Source of the DNA: Calothrix brevissima NIES-22
GTDB lineage: Bacteria; Cyanobacteriota; Cyanobacteriia; Cyanobacteriales; Nostocaceae
DNA: 33,326 nt
Direction of reading: 5' to 3'
NCBI RefSeq assembly: GCF_002367995.1
Contig: NZ_AP018210.1
Span: 1 to 33,326, forward strand
In this document: positions 17,008 to 23,810 of the stretch, in pieces
Position numbering within the stretch: position 1 is the stretch's first letter
How the letters are laid out: every line of letters starts with the position of its first letter
Made by a program: the position numbers and the translations under genes
Notes under the pieces: model-generated
Databases searched by the model: none
Seen by the model: only the letters and a program-made list of their open reading frames with translations
What the model was told of the DNA's origin: nothing

Positions 17008-17090
17008 AGCCTTATTGAGAATGAAGGAACGGTAAATTAATACTTTCAGCCATTTTCGCTGATAAAAGTGTCAGAACTGGGTTGAGATTG

Positions 17091-17142
17091 GGGCATCGGG
17101 TATTGGGCATCGGGTATTGGGCATCGGGTATTGGGCATTGGG
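17091..17142. repeat. Short tandem repeat array (GGGCATCGGGTATT)3
   Basis: Three 14-bp units are followed by GGGCATTGGG. It is related to the GGGCATT array at 14827 and has the same character as cyanobacterial short tandemly repeated repetitive sequences. Confidence 0.88.
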
Positions 17143-17143
17143 T

Positions 17144-17167
17144 CGTCCCGGAATTTTTTCAGGGACG
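17144..17167. repeat. 24-bp dispersed palindrome, copy 5
   Basis: CGTCCCGGAATT followed by TTTTCAGGGACG. The outer arms are perfect and the centre is degenerate. It directly follows the GGGCATCGGGTATT array. Confidence 0.8.
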
Positions 17168-17188
17168 ATAGATTTTTTTATAATGCCC

Positions 17189-17366
17189 AAAAAGCCGCAA
17201 AAATCGCCGATATTTGAAGCATTATCACAATAAAAAGAGAATGAATGCAAAATAGGCGACATTTTGGAGCTAGGAGAACACAGATTAATCGTAGGAGACA
17301 GTACTGATGTGGCGACAGTACGGAGGTTGGTGGGGTCTGAAAAAGTTGGGGAGTGCGATCGCACCC
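17189..17366 (+). pseudogene. DNA methyltransferase fragment, copy 2
   Basis: The frame reads KIGDILELGEHRLIVGDSTD and then VATVRRLVGSEKVGECDRT. It is the same length as copy 1 (178 bp) and closely similar along its whole length, and it ends at the same GCGATCGCACCC. Beyond that point the two copies differ: copy 1 enters a recombinase fragment and copy 2 enters palindrome copy 6. The catalytic region is absent. Confidence 0.7.
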
Positions 17367-17370
17367 ACAC

Positions 17371-17394
17371 CGTGCCGGAAAATTTTCCGTAACC
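17371..17394. repeat. 24-bp dispersed palindrome, copy 6
   Basis: CGTGCCGGAAAA followed by TTTTCCGTAACC. It is identical to copy 4 at 10712 and shares its GATCGCACCCACACCG flank, apart from a short TCG difference just before the palindrome. Confidence 0.8.
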
Positions 17395-17495
17395 AGTCGT
17401 ATTTCACGCGATCGCTAAACTGATTTTTTTCTAAATCATCATGATCTTTCGATGATCTTTCGATGACTTAACAACGCTTCAATTACTCTTGGATT

Positions 17496-17674
17496 TGTGC
17501 GATCGCTCAGTTGAATTTTTTCTGTAGACACCCCTGTTTTCCCCCTGTTTTCGCCCTGTCAATAACGATTCAGTTGTGCGATCGCCAGTTGAATTTTTTC
17601 TGTGGTTATCCCTAGTTTCTCCCTAGTTTCTCCCTGCTTTCTCCCTAGCAATAACGTTCACTTGTGCGATCGCC
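17496..17674. repeat. Direct duplication of ~80 bp bordered by TGTGCGATCGC
   Basis: Two consecutive units each start TGTGCGATCGC, continue AGTTGAATTTTTTCTGT, then a run of short C/T-rich repeats (CCCCTGTTTTC in the first, CCCTAGTTTCT in the second), and end CAATAACG. A third TGTGCGATCGCC closes the array. The inner short repeats have expanded differently in the two units. Confidence 0.75.
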
Positions 17675-17777
17675 ACACAACTAACTAGCCTTCAAATTAA
17701 CAATTGAGCAAAATTCTAGAGCTTCTTCTAAACAGAAGTTAAGCAAGGATGCTTCGGCTTGATCATCTGTGCGAATC

Positions 17778-18206
17778 TTATCGCCTGAGAGTGTCAACCA
17801 TTGCAGCTGCCTCTGCAAGCAACCGGACGCGCTCCCTGATAATCTGCCGGAAGTTGTCAAATCTGTCGTTAACCGCGTCCTCCAGGACTGGCAGGGGGAT
17901 GTACTTCCTACTTTTGCGCTCGACGCAGGTGAACTTATATCCAAGCGTTAACAGCGCGACAGGGTGGGCGATCGCCGCGCTGACAAACCACTGATTCTCA
18001 TCGGTGGGGTGGTACACAAGTATCATCCGCTTGTATGCCGGAATCTTTTTGTCTCCAGACGGGCAGCGCAGGCGGATAGGGAGGCAATACTCATCAAAGT
18101 ATTTTTCTAGTTCGAGCGAGGCGGCGGGCAGGGCTTTAACCTCTTGGACTTTTAGCCCGTTTACTTCCTTTAGTGATTTTTTCAAAAAGCCTTCTTTGTA
18201 AATCAT
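17778..18206 (-). CDS. Hypothetical protein of the rep operon (142 aa), possibly frameshifted at the end
   Basis: I do not recognise this protein. It has a clear mixed alpha/beta character (KRMILVYHPTDENQWFVSAA, then FTCVERKSRKYIPLPVLEDA) and a helical C-terminus. ATG 18206 is preferred over TTG 18215; it lies six bases after the stop of the helicase stub. The zero frame ends MVDTLRR. The +1 frame continues GDKIRTDDQAEASLLNFCLE and on to a stop at 17681, with good protein character and no start of its own. A single-base shift near 17785 may therefore have removed a ~33-residue helical tail. It is probably co-transcribed with rep. Confidence 0.72.
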   Translation of the reverse strand: MIYKEGFLKKSLKEVNGLKVQEVKALPAASLELEKYFDEYCLPIRLRCPSGDKKIPAYKRMILVYHPTDENQWFVSAAIAHPVALLTLGYKFTCVERKSRKYIPLPVLEDAVNDRFDNFRQIIRERVRLLAEAAAMVDTLRR

Positions 18207-18211
18207 CGGGG

Positions 18212-18469
18212 TCAAAATTGGCTGAAATACTTACAGAATCTACGTTTAACCTGCCGACACTTGTGCCGACACTTGCCGACACTTGAGTAAGTAACAGTCT
18301 TGCCCAACAATGCCCGCCGTCCTTTGCGGATGCAATCATTAATCATGCGGCAGGCGATCGCGGTCTTACCGGAGCCAGTTGGCGCGTAAAGTAGGGCGGA
18401 TTTGATGCCTTGGCGGAAGAAGGCATAAGTGTCCCTGATTACGTGGGTCTGGTAATCTCTGAGCTTCAT
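18212..18469 (-). pseudogene. DEAD/DEAH helicase stub (85 codons)
   Basis: The first ~50 residues are the start of a superfamily 2 helicase: MKLRDYQTHVIRDTYAFFRQ, then Walker A APTGSGKTAIAC. After RRALLGK the sequence loses all family character and ends at 18212. The break coincides with three GCCGACACTTG repeats (18253-18285), so a deletion at or near these repeats probably removed the remaining ~400 residues. The ATG overlaps the rep stop (AAATGA), so it was translationally coupled to Rep and was presumably its replicative helicase partner. Confidence 0.8.
18253..18285. repeat. Three tandem GCCGACACTTG repeats at a deletion scar
   Basis: Copies lie at 18253-18263, 18265-18275 and 18275-18285. 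They sit exactly where the helicase stub stops resembling a helicase. Confidence 0.8.
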
Positions 18470-21400
18470 TTCTGACCACCTCGCGCAAGCACAAAGCACT
18501 CGTTGTAGTTCGCTGCAATGGTAGTCCCGTCTGGAAGTTCAATTTTGGCGATCCAGTTGTGATTATCAATGTCCGCGAGAATACCGCTCTGAGTAGTTCG
18601 CAGTCCGCGCTTCTCGCAAGTTTGCCCAATATATTCATCGGGGTCAACTTCAGTTAGGGGCATTGGCGATTGTGGGATGGGTTCGTTCACGCAATGGTCA
18701 TTGCGTGAATCATTGCTTTGCTCTGCAAGGGGGGTGTTACCACTATTACTTAGTTCGTTTGATACTCCGTAACAAACGTCAACAGTGGGGACGCTTTGGG
18801 GACAAGTTGTCAACAGTGGGGACGCTTGCTGTGTAAGACTTTCATCCAAGTTGTCAACAGTGGGGACGCTTTGCACTATAGATAATATTTCTCTATTACT
18901 AGTTTGATATCCATCTAATGAGGTTTGTTTCTCAAAATTGGATAAAAACTTGTTCCCACTGTTGACAAAATCTTGAACCTCTATATCTGTATAGCTTTTA
19001 GGGTGGTGACAAACTGTCCCCACTTTGTCCCCAGTGTTGACGTTTTTCACGGACATTGGGTAATAAACTTTTGATACTTGAGTAATAACACCTGTACTGA
19101 CTAAGGTGTTTAAATCTTGTTCAATCTCTGAATTCGGTAAATCCTTGATTGCTCTGATGCCGCGTTTTATGTCTCGAAGCTTCACACCTTGAGGGCGTTT
19201 TTCGATATATTCCTTGATTTTGAGCAGATTACCTGCCAATTCCTGCTGTTGGCTGTTTATGGCGTACAGTAACCGCGCCTGTGCGAGGTAAAAATCAACG
19301 ATGTGGCAGGACACCGCCATTGTATGACCGTCAACAAACTGCCGAGGCGTGGTTTCCCCTGCTAATACCGCGTTAACTAAGTGCAGCCACAGGGCGAATC
19401 TACCCAGGTAGGTTTGTAATTTGGGGTAAGTAGCAGCCAACCCAGGGTTTTCTTCTACTTTCAGCCAGTCCATTAACTGATGCTGGTAGGTTTCATATAT
19501 TTTTTTGGCATCATTGCTCAAAAAGTAATCGCGTTCTGGTAGCCTCCCCAACTCTTTGTACAGGAATCCCAAAGCGGACTTTAACAAATTGCCGAGTTTG
19601 TCGTCCTCGTCCGTGTCCGAGGACAAGTTTATGTAAGGGAGTGGATTATCTTTGAGGCAAAAAAGCCAGCGGGCGAATTCACCCGTGTGATCCTCAAAAT
19701 TGCCTTGAGACTGAAGATCCTTTAAAGTGTCTGGTTGGGTGTTGCCCGTCCTAGAGATTGCAGAACGTTTTAGAAAAATGCACTTTTCACTGTCTACGCC
19801 ATCTTTAAACAAGGCTTCGCCATTAAACTCACTTAGATCAAGCTGGGCATCGTCACCCTTGCCACCACGATATTTGTTCCGCCCTGTGATGAAACCAGAC
19901 CATTCGTCGCGGTAGTAAAGCAGTCCCCTGGGATTTTCTCCATGAATTTTCATTCGAGCCTCGGAGGTTGACCCTTTGATAATGAAACGTTTACGCGGAC
20001 TTGGTTCATCTGGCAGATCATCCCCCTTGCCGCGCTGCTTCATCTGTCGTTTGTAGTCGTCTGTGGCGAGTTTCCAATTTTGGTATTCATCATCTTCAAA
20101 ATCGTTAAGTGAGTCGATAATTACTTGCTGCGACGGGCTTTTGAGAGTCCCAGTCATTGAAACAACGCACGACCAAAAAATGCTTGTGGCTGTGTAGCCC
20201 GTACTAGGCTTAATAACTAGCCGTGATGATGTGCCAATTCTGGAGCCTGCCACAGGAAATAAAGTCGTTAACAGTACCTCTGGCGAAATGGGCATATTAT
20301 CAGCAGTAAATTGAATTAAATGTGCTAATTTACCACCATCGCCCCAAAGTATTTGTTCGGGGGTCAGACTGGCCTTCCGTGCCTCCAGTAAGCTTGGTAA
20401 CTGCTTTGTGGCTATCTCGCGATCGCCCATCTGGCTATCTTCTTGCTCTCGTGCTTTATAAAGCCGCCATAGTTCGTTAGAAGTGCGTCCGGTTCTTGCC
20501 GCTAAATCCAACAAACTGGCTTCGAGCCGCGATTGCCCAAGATTAGCCTCAAAAATTGAATTAATCTCTTTAAGCAGTTCATCACCATTTAGGGTCTGGC
20601 GTGCAACTGCCGGATGCACGATAACTTTGCTACTCTCGTTTTGTACTGATTTTACATTTGTACCGAGTAATAAATCTTGCTGAGTAGCATAAGTCCCGCG
20701 ATCGCGCCACCATTGCCCACGCTTTTTCAATTCCTCATAACTAAGTGTGCTTCTGGGCGAGAAGCTTTTTTGAGTCCACCAAATCTGATCAGCTGTCTTC
20801 GAGTCTAGGGGTGTCTTGGAGCGAGCATTGAATTGATCAAATAATTCTCTGGAATCTCCAGTGAAATTTTCGCCTATTTCAAGTAATCGAGCCTCAATGC
20901 CGATCAAATTTCGCGCTAGTTCGTCGCTTGCCGAAGCCGTTCCTTTTAGTGTGCCATGCTCTATTAATCGGCGATCGCTTTCAGAAAGATACGCTATAAG
21001 CGGCACTAAGTCCGATGCTTGTTGGTACTTCTTATCTCCTACTTGCTCGATGATATCGGTAGCCTTTGCGCCATCTTTCACCCAGTCCCCAATATCCAAT
21101 CCCCCAGATTTTGGTAAGTGTTCCCAGAAAAAAGGATTGGGCGGTGCATACAGCCATTGAGCATTGGGGAAATCCTGGGCGATATCATCCGCGTGCTTAA
21201 GTCCCGGTTCATCCCGGTCGGGACAAATTACAACCGATGCGCCAGCTAAATCTTCCTTGTAGCCAGTGCCATAAGAGCGGTACTTGCCAGAACCACCAAT
21301 AAATGTAGTTGCAGCCAAGCCCAAATCCCAGAGGGTATCAGCTACGCCCTCGCCTTCTACGATGAAAATTAATTCACCCGCCGCGATCGCCTTGCGGACT

Positions 21401-21801
21401 TCTTGGTAGCGGTAAATAGGGATTTTGCGCTTAATTTCGTCTGGATTGCCGCTTACCCATTGCTGTCCATCCCAGTGGGATTGCGGAAAACTCTTCTTCC
21501 CATGACCATCGTCAATGCGGGCCACCTTAACCAAGGGCTGACCATCGCGGGATAGGTAAAAATAATCCTTCTTCGCTTTGGAACGCACTGCTTTTTCTTG
21601 GACAGGCGCATAGTAGTAGCTGCCATCTCTGTCTTGTTTGCTGGTTCTCGTCCATCCCTTGGCAGGCTCCGCGTCTCGCTTGCAAACTGACAACTCCCCT
21701 AATGAGTAGCACCAATCTGGCTTGCCGCAATGTATGCAGGGATTTAATTTTGAAACATGAATTAAGCCGTTATTGCCGTTATGATCATTAGTTATATACA
21801 T
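18466..21801 (-). CDS. Plasmid replication primase: zinc finger, Toprim and DUF3987 domains (1111 aa)
   Basis: This is the probable Rep protein. The N-terminus has a CHC2-like zinc cluster (Cys22, Cys25, Cys31, Cys40). A Toprim domain follows, with FIVEGEGVADT (Glu149) and VICPDRDEPG (Asp195, Asp197). The middle and C-terminal half is a DUF3987-type ATPase/helicase region starting near residue 510, with a degenerate phosphate loop MTGTLKSP, and a ~250-residue Ser/Thr-rich tail. Proteins of this build are the usual replication proteins of cyanobacterial plasmids. The ATG at 21801 has a strong Shine-Dalgarno (AAGGAGGGGG, 21810-21819) that lies in a regulatory leader. The tail-coding DNA contains repeated GTCAACAGTGGGGAC motifs. 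Two genes follow in the operon. Confidence 0.9.
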   Translation of the reverse strand: MYITNDHNGNNGLIHVSKLNPCIHCGKPDWCYSLGELSVCKRDAEPAKGWTRTSKQDRDGSYYYAPVQEKAVRSKAKKDYFYLSRDGQPLVKVARIDDGHGKKSFPQSHWDGQQWVSGNPDEIKRKIPIYRYQEVRKAIAAGELIFIVEGEGVADTLWDLGLAATTFIGGSGKYRSYGTGYKEDLAGASVVICPDRDEPGLKHADDIAQDFPNAQWLYAPPNPFFWEHLPKSGGLDIGDWVKDGAKATDIIEQVGDKKYQQASDLVPLIAYLSESDRRLIEHGTLKGTASASDELARNLIGIEARLLEIGENFTGDSRELFDQFNARSKTPLDSKTADQIWWTQKSFSPRSTLSYEELKKRGQWWRDRGTYATQQDLLLGTNVKSVQNESSKVIVHPAVARQTLNGDELLKEINSIFEANLGQSRLEASLLDLAARTGRTSNELWRLYKAREQEDSQMGDREIATKQLPSLLEARKASLTPEQILWGDGGKLAHLIQFTADNMPISPEVLLTTLFPVAGSRIGTSSRLVIKPSTGYTATSIFWSCVVSMTGTLKSPSQQVIIDSLNDFEDDEYQNWKLATDDYKRQMKQRGKGDDLPDEPSPRKRFIIKGSTSEARMKIHGENPRGLLYYRDEWSGFITGRNKYRGGKGDDAQLDLSEFNGEALFKDGVDSEKCIFLKRSAISRTGNTQPDTLKDLQSQGNFEDHTGEFARWLFCLKDNPLPYINLSSDTDEDDKLGNLLKSALGFLYKELGRLPERDYFLSNDAKKIYETYQHQLMDWLKVEENPGLAATYPKLQTYLGRFALWLHLVNAVLAGETTPRQFVDGHTMAVSCHIVDFYLAQARLLYAINSQQQELAGNLLKIKEYIEKRPQGVKLRDIKRGIRAIKDLPNSEIEQDLNTLVSTGVITQVSKVYYPMSVKNVNTGDKVGTVCHHPKSYTDIEVQDFVNSGNKFLSNFEKQTSLDGYQTSNREILSIVQSVPTVDNLDESLTQQASPLLTTCPQSVPTVDVCYGVSNELSNSGNTPLAEQSNDSRNDHCVNEPIPQSPMPLTEVDPDEYIGQTCEKRGLRTTQSGILADIDNHNWIAKIELPDGTTIAANYNECFVLARGGQK
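18778..19041. repeat. Iteron-like repeats inside rep
   Basis: GTCAACAGTGGGGACGCTT is repeated exactly at 18778-18796, 18809-18827 and 18853-18871. Inverted relatives are GTTCCCACTGTTGAC at 18952-18966 and GTCCCCAGTGTTGAC at 19027-19041. In the Rep protein the direct copies encode SVPTVD. The exact conservation at the DNA level, including third codon positions, suggests DNA-binding sites rather than only a protein repeat. Confidence 0.6.
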
Positions 21802-21809
21802 TTTGTTTG

Positions 21810-21944
21810 CCCCCTCCTTGGGGCCTTTCTTTTTTGGTTTGGAGGGGGGACAACTGGGAACCCTTGACAGCGATCGCCAATCTAGCTACGATTTAACTAA
21901 ATGGAGATCAATGCTGTGGTTCCTAATTCCCGATTGTCCCTCCC
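21810..21944 (-). promoter_or_regulatory. rep mRNA leader with three alternative pairing arms
   Basis: Read along the rep mRNA there are three arms. Arm 1 (21944-21918) reads GGGAGGGACAATCGGGAA, then TTAGGAACC. Arm 2 (21863-21841) reads GGGTTCCCAGTTGTCCCCCC, then TCC. Arm 3 (21819-21810) is AAGGAGGGGG, the rep Shine-Dalgarno. Arm 2 can pair with arm 1 (GGTTCC, TTGTCC and CTCC blocks) or with arm 3 (CCCCCTCC with GGAGGGGG, 8 bp). The first pairing leaves the ribosome site free and the second hides it. Confidence 0.6.
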
Positions 21945-22000
21945 GGTAATAAGCAGAAAAGCGCCTTAGTTTTGCAGACCGAGGGCGCTTTTCTGTTTTT
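21864..22000 (+). ncRNA. Candidate antisense RNA to the rep leader
   Basis: A near-consensus forward promoter, TTGACA (21864-21869), 17 bases, TACGAT (21887-21892), faces a strong terminator at 21954-22000. The predicted transcript is about 100 nt, starting near 21899, and contains no coding frame of note. It is complementary to arm 1 of the rep leader. Small antisense RNAs in this position set copy number in many plasmids. This is a prediction from sequence only. Confidence 0.6.
21954..22000 (+). terminator. Strong Rho-independent terminator of the candidate antisense RNA
   Basis: CAGAAAAGCGCC (21954-21965) and GGCGCTTTTCTG (21984-21995) form a perfect 12-bp stem, followed by TTTTT. On the opposite strand it would form the same hairpin inside the rep leader, where it may also affect rep transcription. 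Confidence 0.88.
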
Positions 22001-22073
22001 AGGCATTTTTAGCGCACCTCTTGAGTATTTTTTGGCGTTGCATTTTAGTTGTAGAGTTTAAGCTTGCGATCGC

Positions 22074-22079
22074 ATTATA
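22074..22079 (-). promoter_or_regulatory. Candidate rep promoter (-10 TATAAT)
   Basis: On the reverse strand TATAAT is preceded by 17 bases and a weak TTTCAC. The start would be near 22067, giving a rep leader of about 265 nt that spans the terminator-like hairpin and the three pairing arms. Confidence 0.45.
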
Positions 22080-22216
22080 CATAAAAGGAATGGATTGTGA
22101 AAGTCATACTGCAAATTTATATTTTCTATTTTCTATAATCCTTTCCCTGTCTGCCTTGTCCGCCATATTTGGCATTATTTGAAAACTCCTAAACTATTAG
22201 GAAAAAAACACCGCAT

Positions 22217-22240
22217 CGTCCCGGAAAATTTTCAGGAACG
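22217..22240. repeat. 24-bp dispersed palindrome, copy 7
   Basis: CGTCCCGGAAAA followed by TTTTCAGGAACG. It lies downstream of the reverse-strand gene ending at 22288 and may serve as its 3' hairpin. Confidence 0.8.
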
Positions 22241-22287
22241 AGCGAAGAAAATAATGCAGCGATCGCTCGTTAGATTATGTGCGATCG

Positions 22288-22680
22288 CTATTCTTCTGGA
22301 AATCTTCTGATCAGCTGTAGCAGTATCGCTTCAAGGCTTCGTAGCGCGGCATTAGTGGACTGCTGATTCTCTTCAAAGCGTCGCTGATGCTCTGCAAACT
22401 GGACTTGATTCTGCTCATGGCTTTGGTGAAGTTCCAGCAACACATCGTTTAGCACTGCGTCCCTATTAAAAATGTTTGTCGCGGTGGTCAACAACTCCTC
22501 AAGCTGATTTTGGGTGTTAGCTTGGCGATTAGCCAATTCCGCAAGTGCTGATTCCAGAGTGATGATTTGGTCTTGGGCAATGTTTTGTTTATTGGACAAT
22601 TCGACTTGCTGTACCGCCACTCGCTCTAAAATCGCTTCGATGCGGTCAAGTCTGGTTGGTTGTTCTGGTGCGTCAGTCAT
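22288..22680 (-). CDS. Coiled-coil hypothetical protein (130 aa)
   Basis: Almost the whole protein is helical with heptad spacing: DRIEAILERVAVQQVEL, then ITLESALAELANRQANTQNQ and HQRRFEENQQSTNAALRSLE. It is rich in Gln, Glu and Asn, with no signal peptide and no membrane span. Small proteins of this pattern are widespread in cyanobacteria and their role is unknown; oligomerisation or tethering is likely. It lies 14 bases after the 79-aa gene on the same strand, so the two are probably one transcript. Confidence 0.82.
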   Translation of the reverse strand: MTDAPEQPTRLDRIEAILERVAVQQVELSNKQNIAQDQIITLESALAELANRQANTQNQLEELLTTATNIFNRDAVLNDVLLELHQSHEQNQVQFAEHQRRFEENQQSTNAALRSLEAILLQLIRRFPEE

Positions 22681-22694
22681 AAAAATATCCTGTG

Positions 22695-22934
22695 TTATTG
22701 ATCATTAGTTTCCGCATTCGCAGCGATATATCCCAAAGCTAGGCATCGTATAAAGTGGGAAGCATCCCACCCCATGCGATCGCAGAAATTCTTGATCATT
22801 TCTTTCTCTTCCAAAGTAAAGAACGCCTGGACGGCTGACGTTCCCGCATCTCTGCGTTTAACTTGTGGTAACTGTTTAATCATACTCTCAGTGTCATGAC
22901 AATTAATTCCATCTGCATCATAGCGCAGCGTCAT
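22695..22934 (-). CDS. Small DNA-binding-like protein (79 aa)
   Basis: The C-terminal half (AFFTLEEKEMIKNFCDRMGW and ASHFIRCLALGYI) has the look of a ribbon-helix-helix or MobC-like helical unit: a short strand, then two amphipathic helices joined by a Gly-containing turn. The N-terminal 35 residues are probably flexible. It lies between an RHH gene and a coiled-coil gene on one strand, which suggests an accessory role in plasmid maintenance or mobilisation. No relaxase is present to support a mobilisation role. Confidence 0.7.
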   Translation of the reverse strand: MTLRYDADGINCHDTESMIKQLPQVKRRDAGTSAVQAFFTLEEKEMIKNFCDRMGWDASHFIRCLALGYIAANAETNDQ

Positions 22935-22957
22935 GACATTTCCAGAAACATTTTCCT

Positions 22958-23167
22958 TTAAGTTTTGCGATCGCTCATATTCTTCCCACTCGATGCCACT
23001 CTCAGGGTACTGTCCCGCTTTTTTCTGGCAATCGCATCCAAGAGTAAGCGCTCCACTAGATTCGCCGTAGAGCGCCCTTCTTCTTCAGCCCATTGGTCAA
23101 GGAAGTTTTTATTTTCGGTATCAATAGCATAAGCCATCCGAGGCTTTGGGTTGGTAGCTTTGCCCAT
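22958..23167 (-). CDS. Ribbon-helix-helix (CopG/Arc-like) regulator (69 aa)
   Basis: Residues about 10-50 fit the RHH fold: strand RMAYAIDTENKNFL, helix A, turn GRSTANLVERLLLDAIARKK. The N-terminus is basic. Upstream of its ATG lie repeated TATATAGAAA sites (23207-23282), likely its own operators, which also cover a divergent forward promoter. It therefore probably controls both the 22288-23167 cluster and the forward transcript beginning near 23302. Confidence 0.82.
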   Translation of the reverse strand: MGKATNPKPRMAYAIDTENKNFLDQWAEEEGRSTANLVERLLLDAIARKKRDSTLRVASSGKNMSDRKT

Positions 23168-23177
23168 AAGAATTGCT

Positions 23178-23295
23178 CTATATAGATTTACTCTGACTTT
23201 ACCCTATATATAGAAAGGTTTCTACAGTTATAGACATTTTTCTCTGACAAATATATAGAAAATAGTTGACGACTTTCTATATCGTTCGTTATATT
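23178..23295. promoter_or_regulatory. Divergent promoter region with TATATAGAAA operators
   Basis: TATATAGAAA lies at 23207-23216 and 23252-23261, with inverted TTTCTATAT at 23274-23282 and a partial site near 23178. A forward promoter is visible: TTGACG (23266-23271), 18 bases, TATATT (23290-23295). The inverted site lies inside this promoter's spacer, so binding there would shut the promoter off. Confidence 0.62.
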
Positions 23296-23296
23296 G

Positions 23297-23810
23297 TAGA
23301 GGTGTTAAGCGACCGGCAACTGAAAGTTAAGCAAAGCGACTGCGGTTGTTAACCCAGTTAAGCGTTTCTTGCAAAGCTTTCTCAGCGACACTGCACCTTG
23401 AAAACTGAATACTACGGAAAAAGTTTAGTGTATAAAAACACTGTCAACTGAGTGTTAAGCAAGTATTAGCGAATGTTTAGCGAGGCAACTGGTTGTAAAC
23501 CAGAATTTGGTAAAACTTTGAAAAATAAATAAAAACAACTAGCTTATTTTGTTGATTTTTCAGGCTTCTTACTAATTAGTCATGCACACATAGTTAACAC
23601 CCACAAACAAGCGAGAACAGATAGTTAACAAAGTACTTTTACGCCATAACGTGTATTAAAAAAATACTTGTAAACTGGCTGCAAAGTGAAGTTAAGTAAC
23701 TTACAAGTAGAGTTCAGCGCCTGATTATCAGAGCTAAGGCAGTGTTAGGTGTTGGTTCCGCAAAAGTTAATGAATGTCAAGTTAACAGGAGTTAACGCGC
23801 AGTAAAAACC
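23297..23810 (+). other. Gene-free GTTAA-rich region: candidate origin or structured leader
   Basis: About 510 bases lie between a good forward promoter and the first gene of the forward operon, with no coding frame. GTTAA occurs eleven times, mostly as AGTTAAGC or AGTTAAC. There are several small hairpins, for example CTGGTT-gta-AACCAG near 23490 and AAGTTAAGTAACTT near 23690. The density of one short motif, the AT-richness and the position between two opposing transcription units fit an origin or centromere. A long untranslated leader with RNA structure is the alternative. Confidence 0.5.

Larger units (their letters stand above)
16644..17777. other. Repeat-rich gene-free region
   Basis: About 1.1 kb has no convincing gene. 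In order it holds a GC-rich hairpin stretch (about 16795-16850), TTAAATATATG direct repeats (16860-16883), a 20-bp tandem array (16928-17007), a GGGCATCGGGTATT array (17091-17142), dispersed palindromes (17144 and 17371), a second methyltransferase fragment (17189-17366), ATGATCTTTCG repeats near 17440, and an ~80-bp direct duplication (17496-17674). It looks like a landing area for small repeats. Confidence 0.7.

Noticed and set aside
17681-17944. Independent 87-codon reverse-strand gene
   Set aside because: Its upstream half is a shadow of the neighbouring gene; only its last ~33 codons look coding and these fit better as a frameshifted tail.
22695-22934. MobC-type mobilisation protein as a firm call
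   Set aside because: The similarity is only in helix pattern and there is no relaxase or recognisable oriT on the plasmid.
23390-23420. CACCTTGAAAACTGAATA resembles wording found near rRNA spacers
   Set aside because: No rRNA or tRNA sequence accompanies it; chance similarity is more likely.
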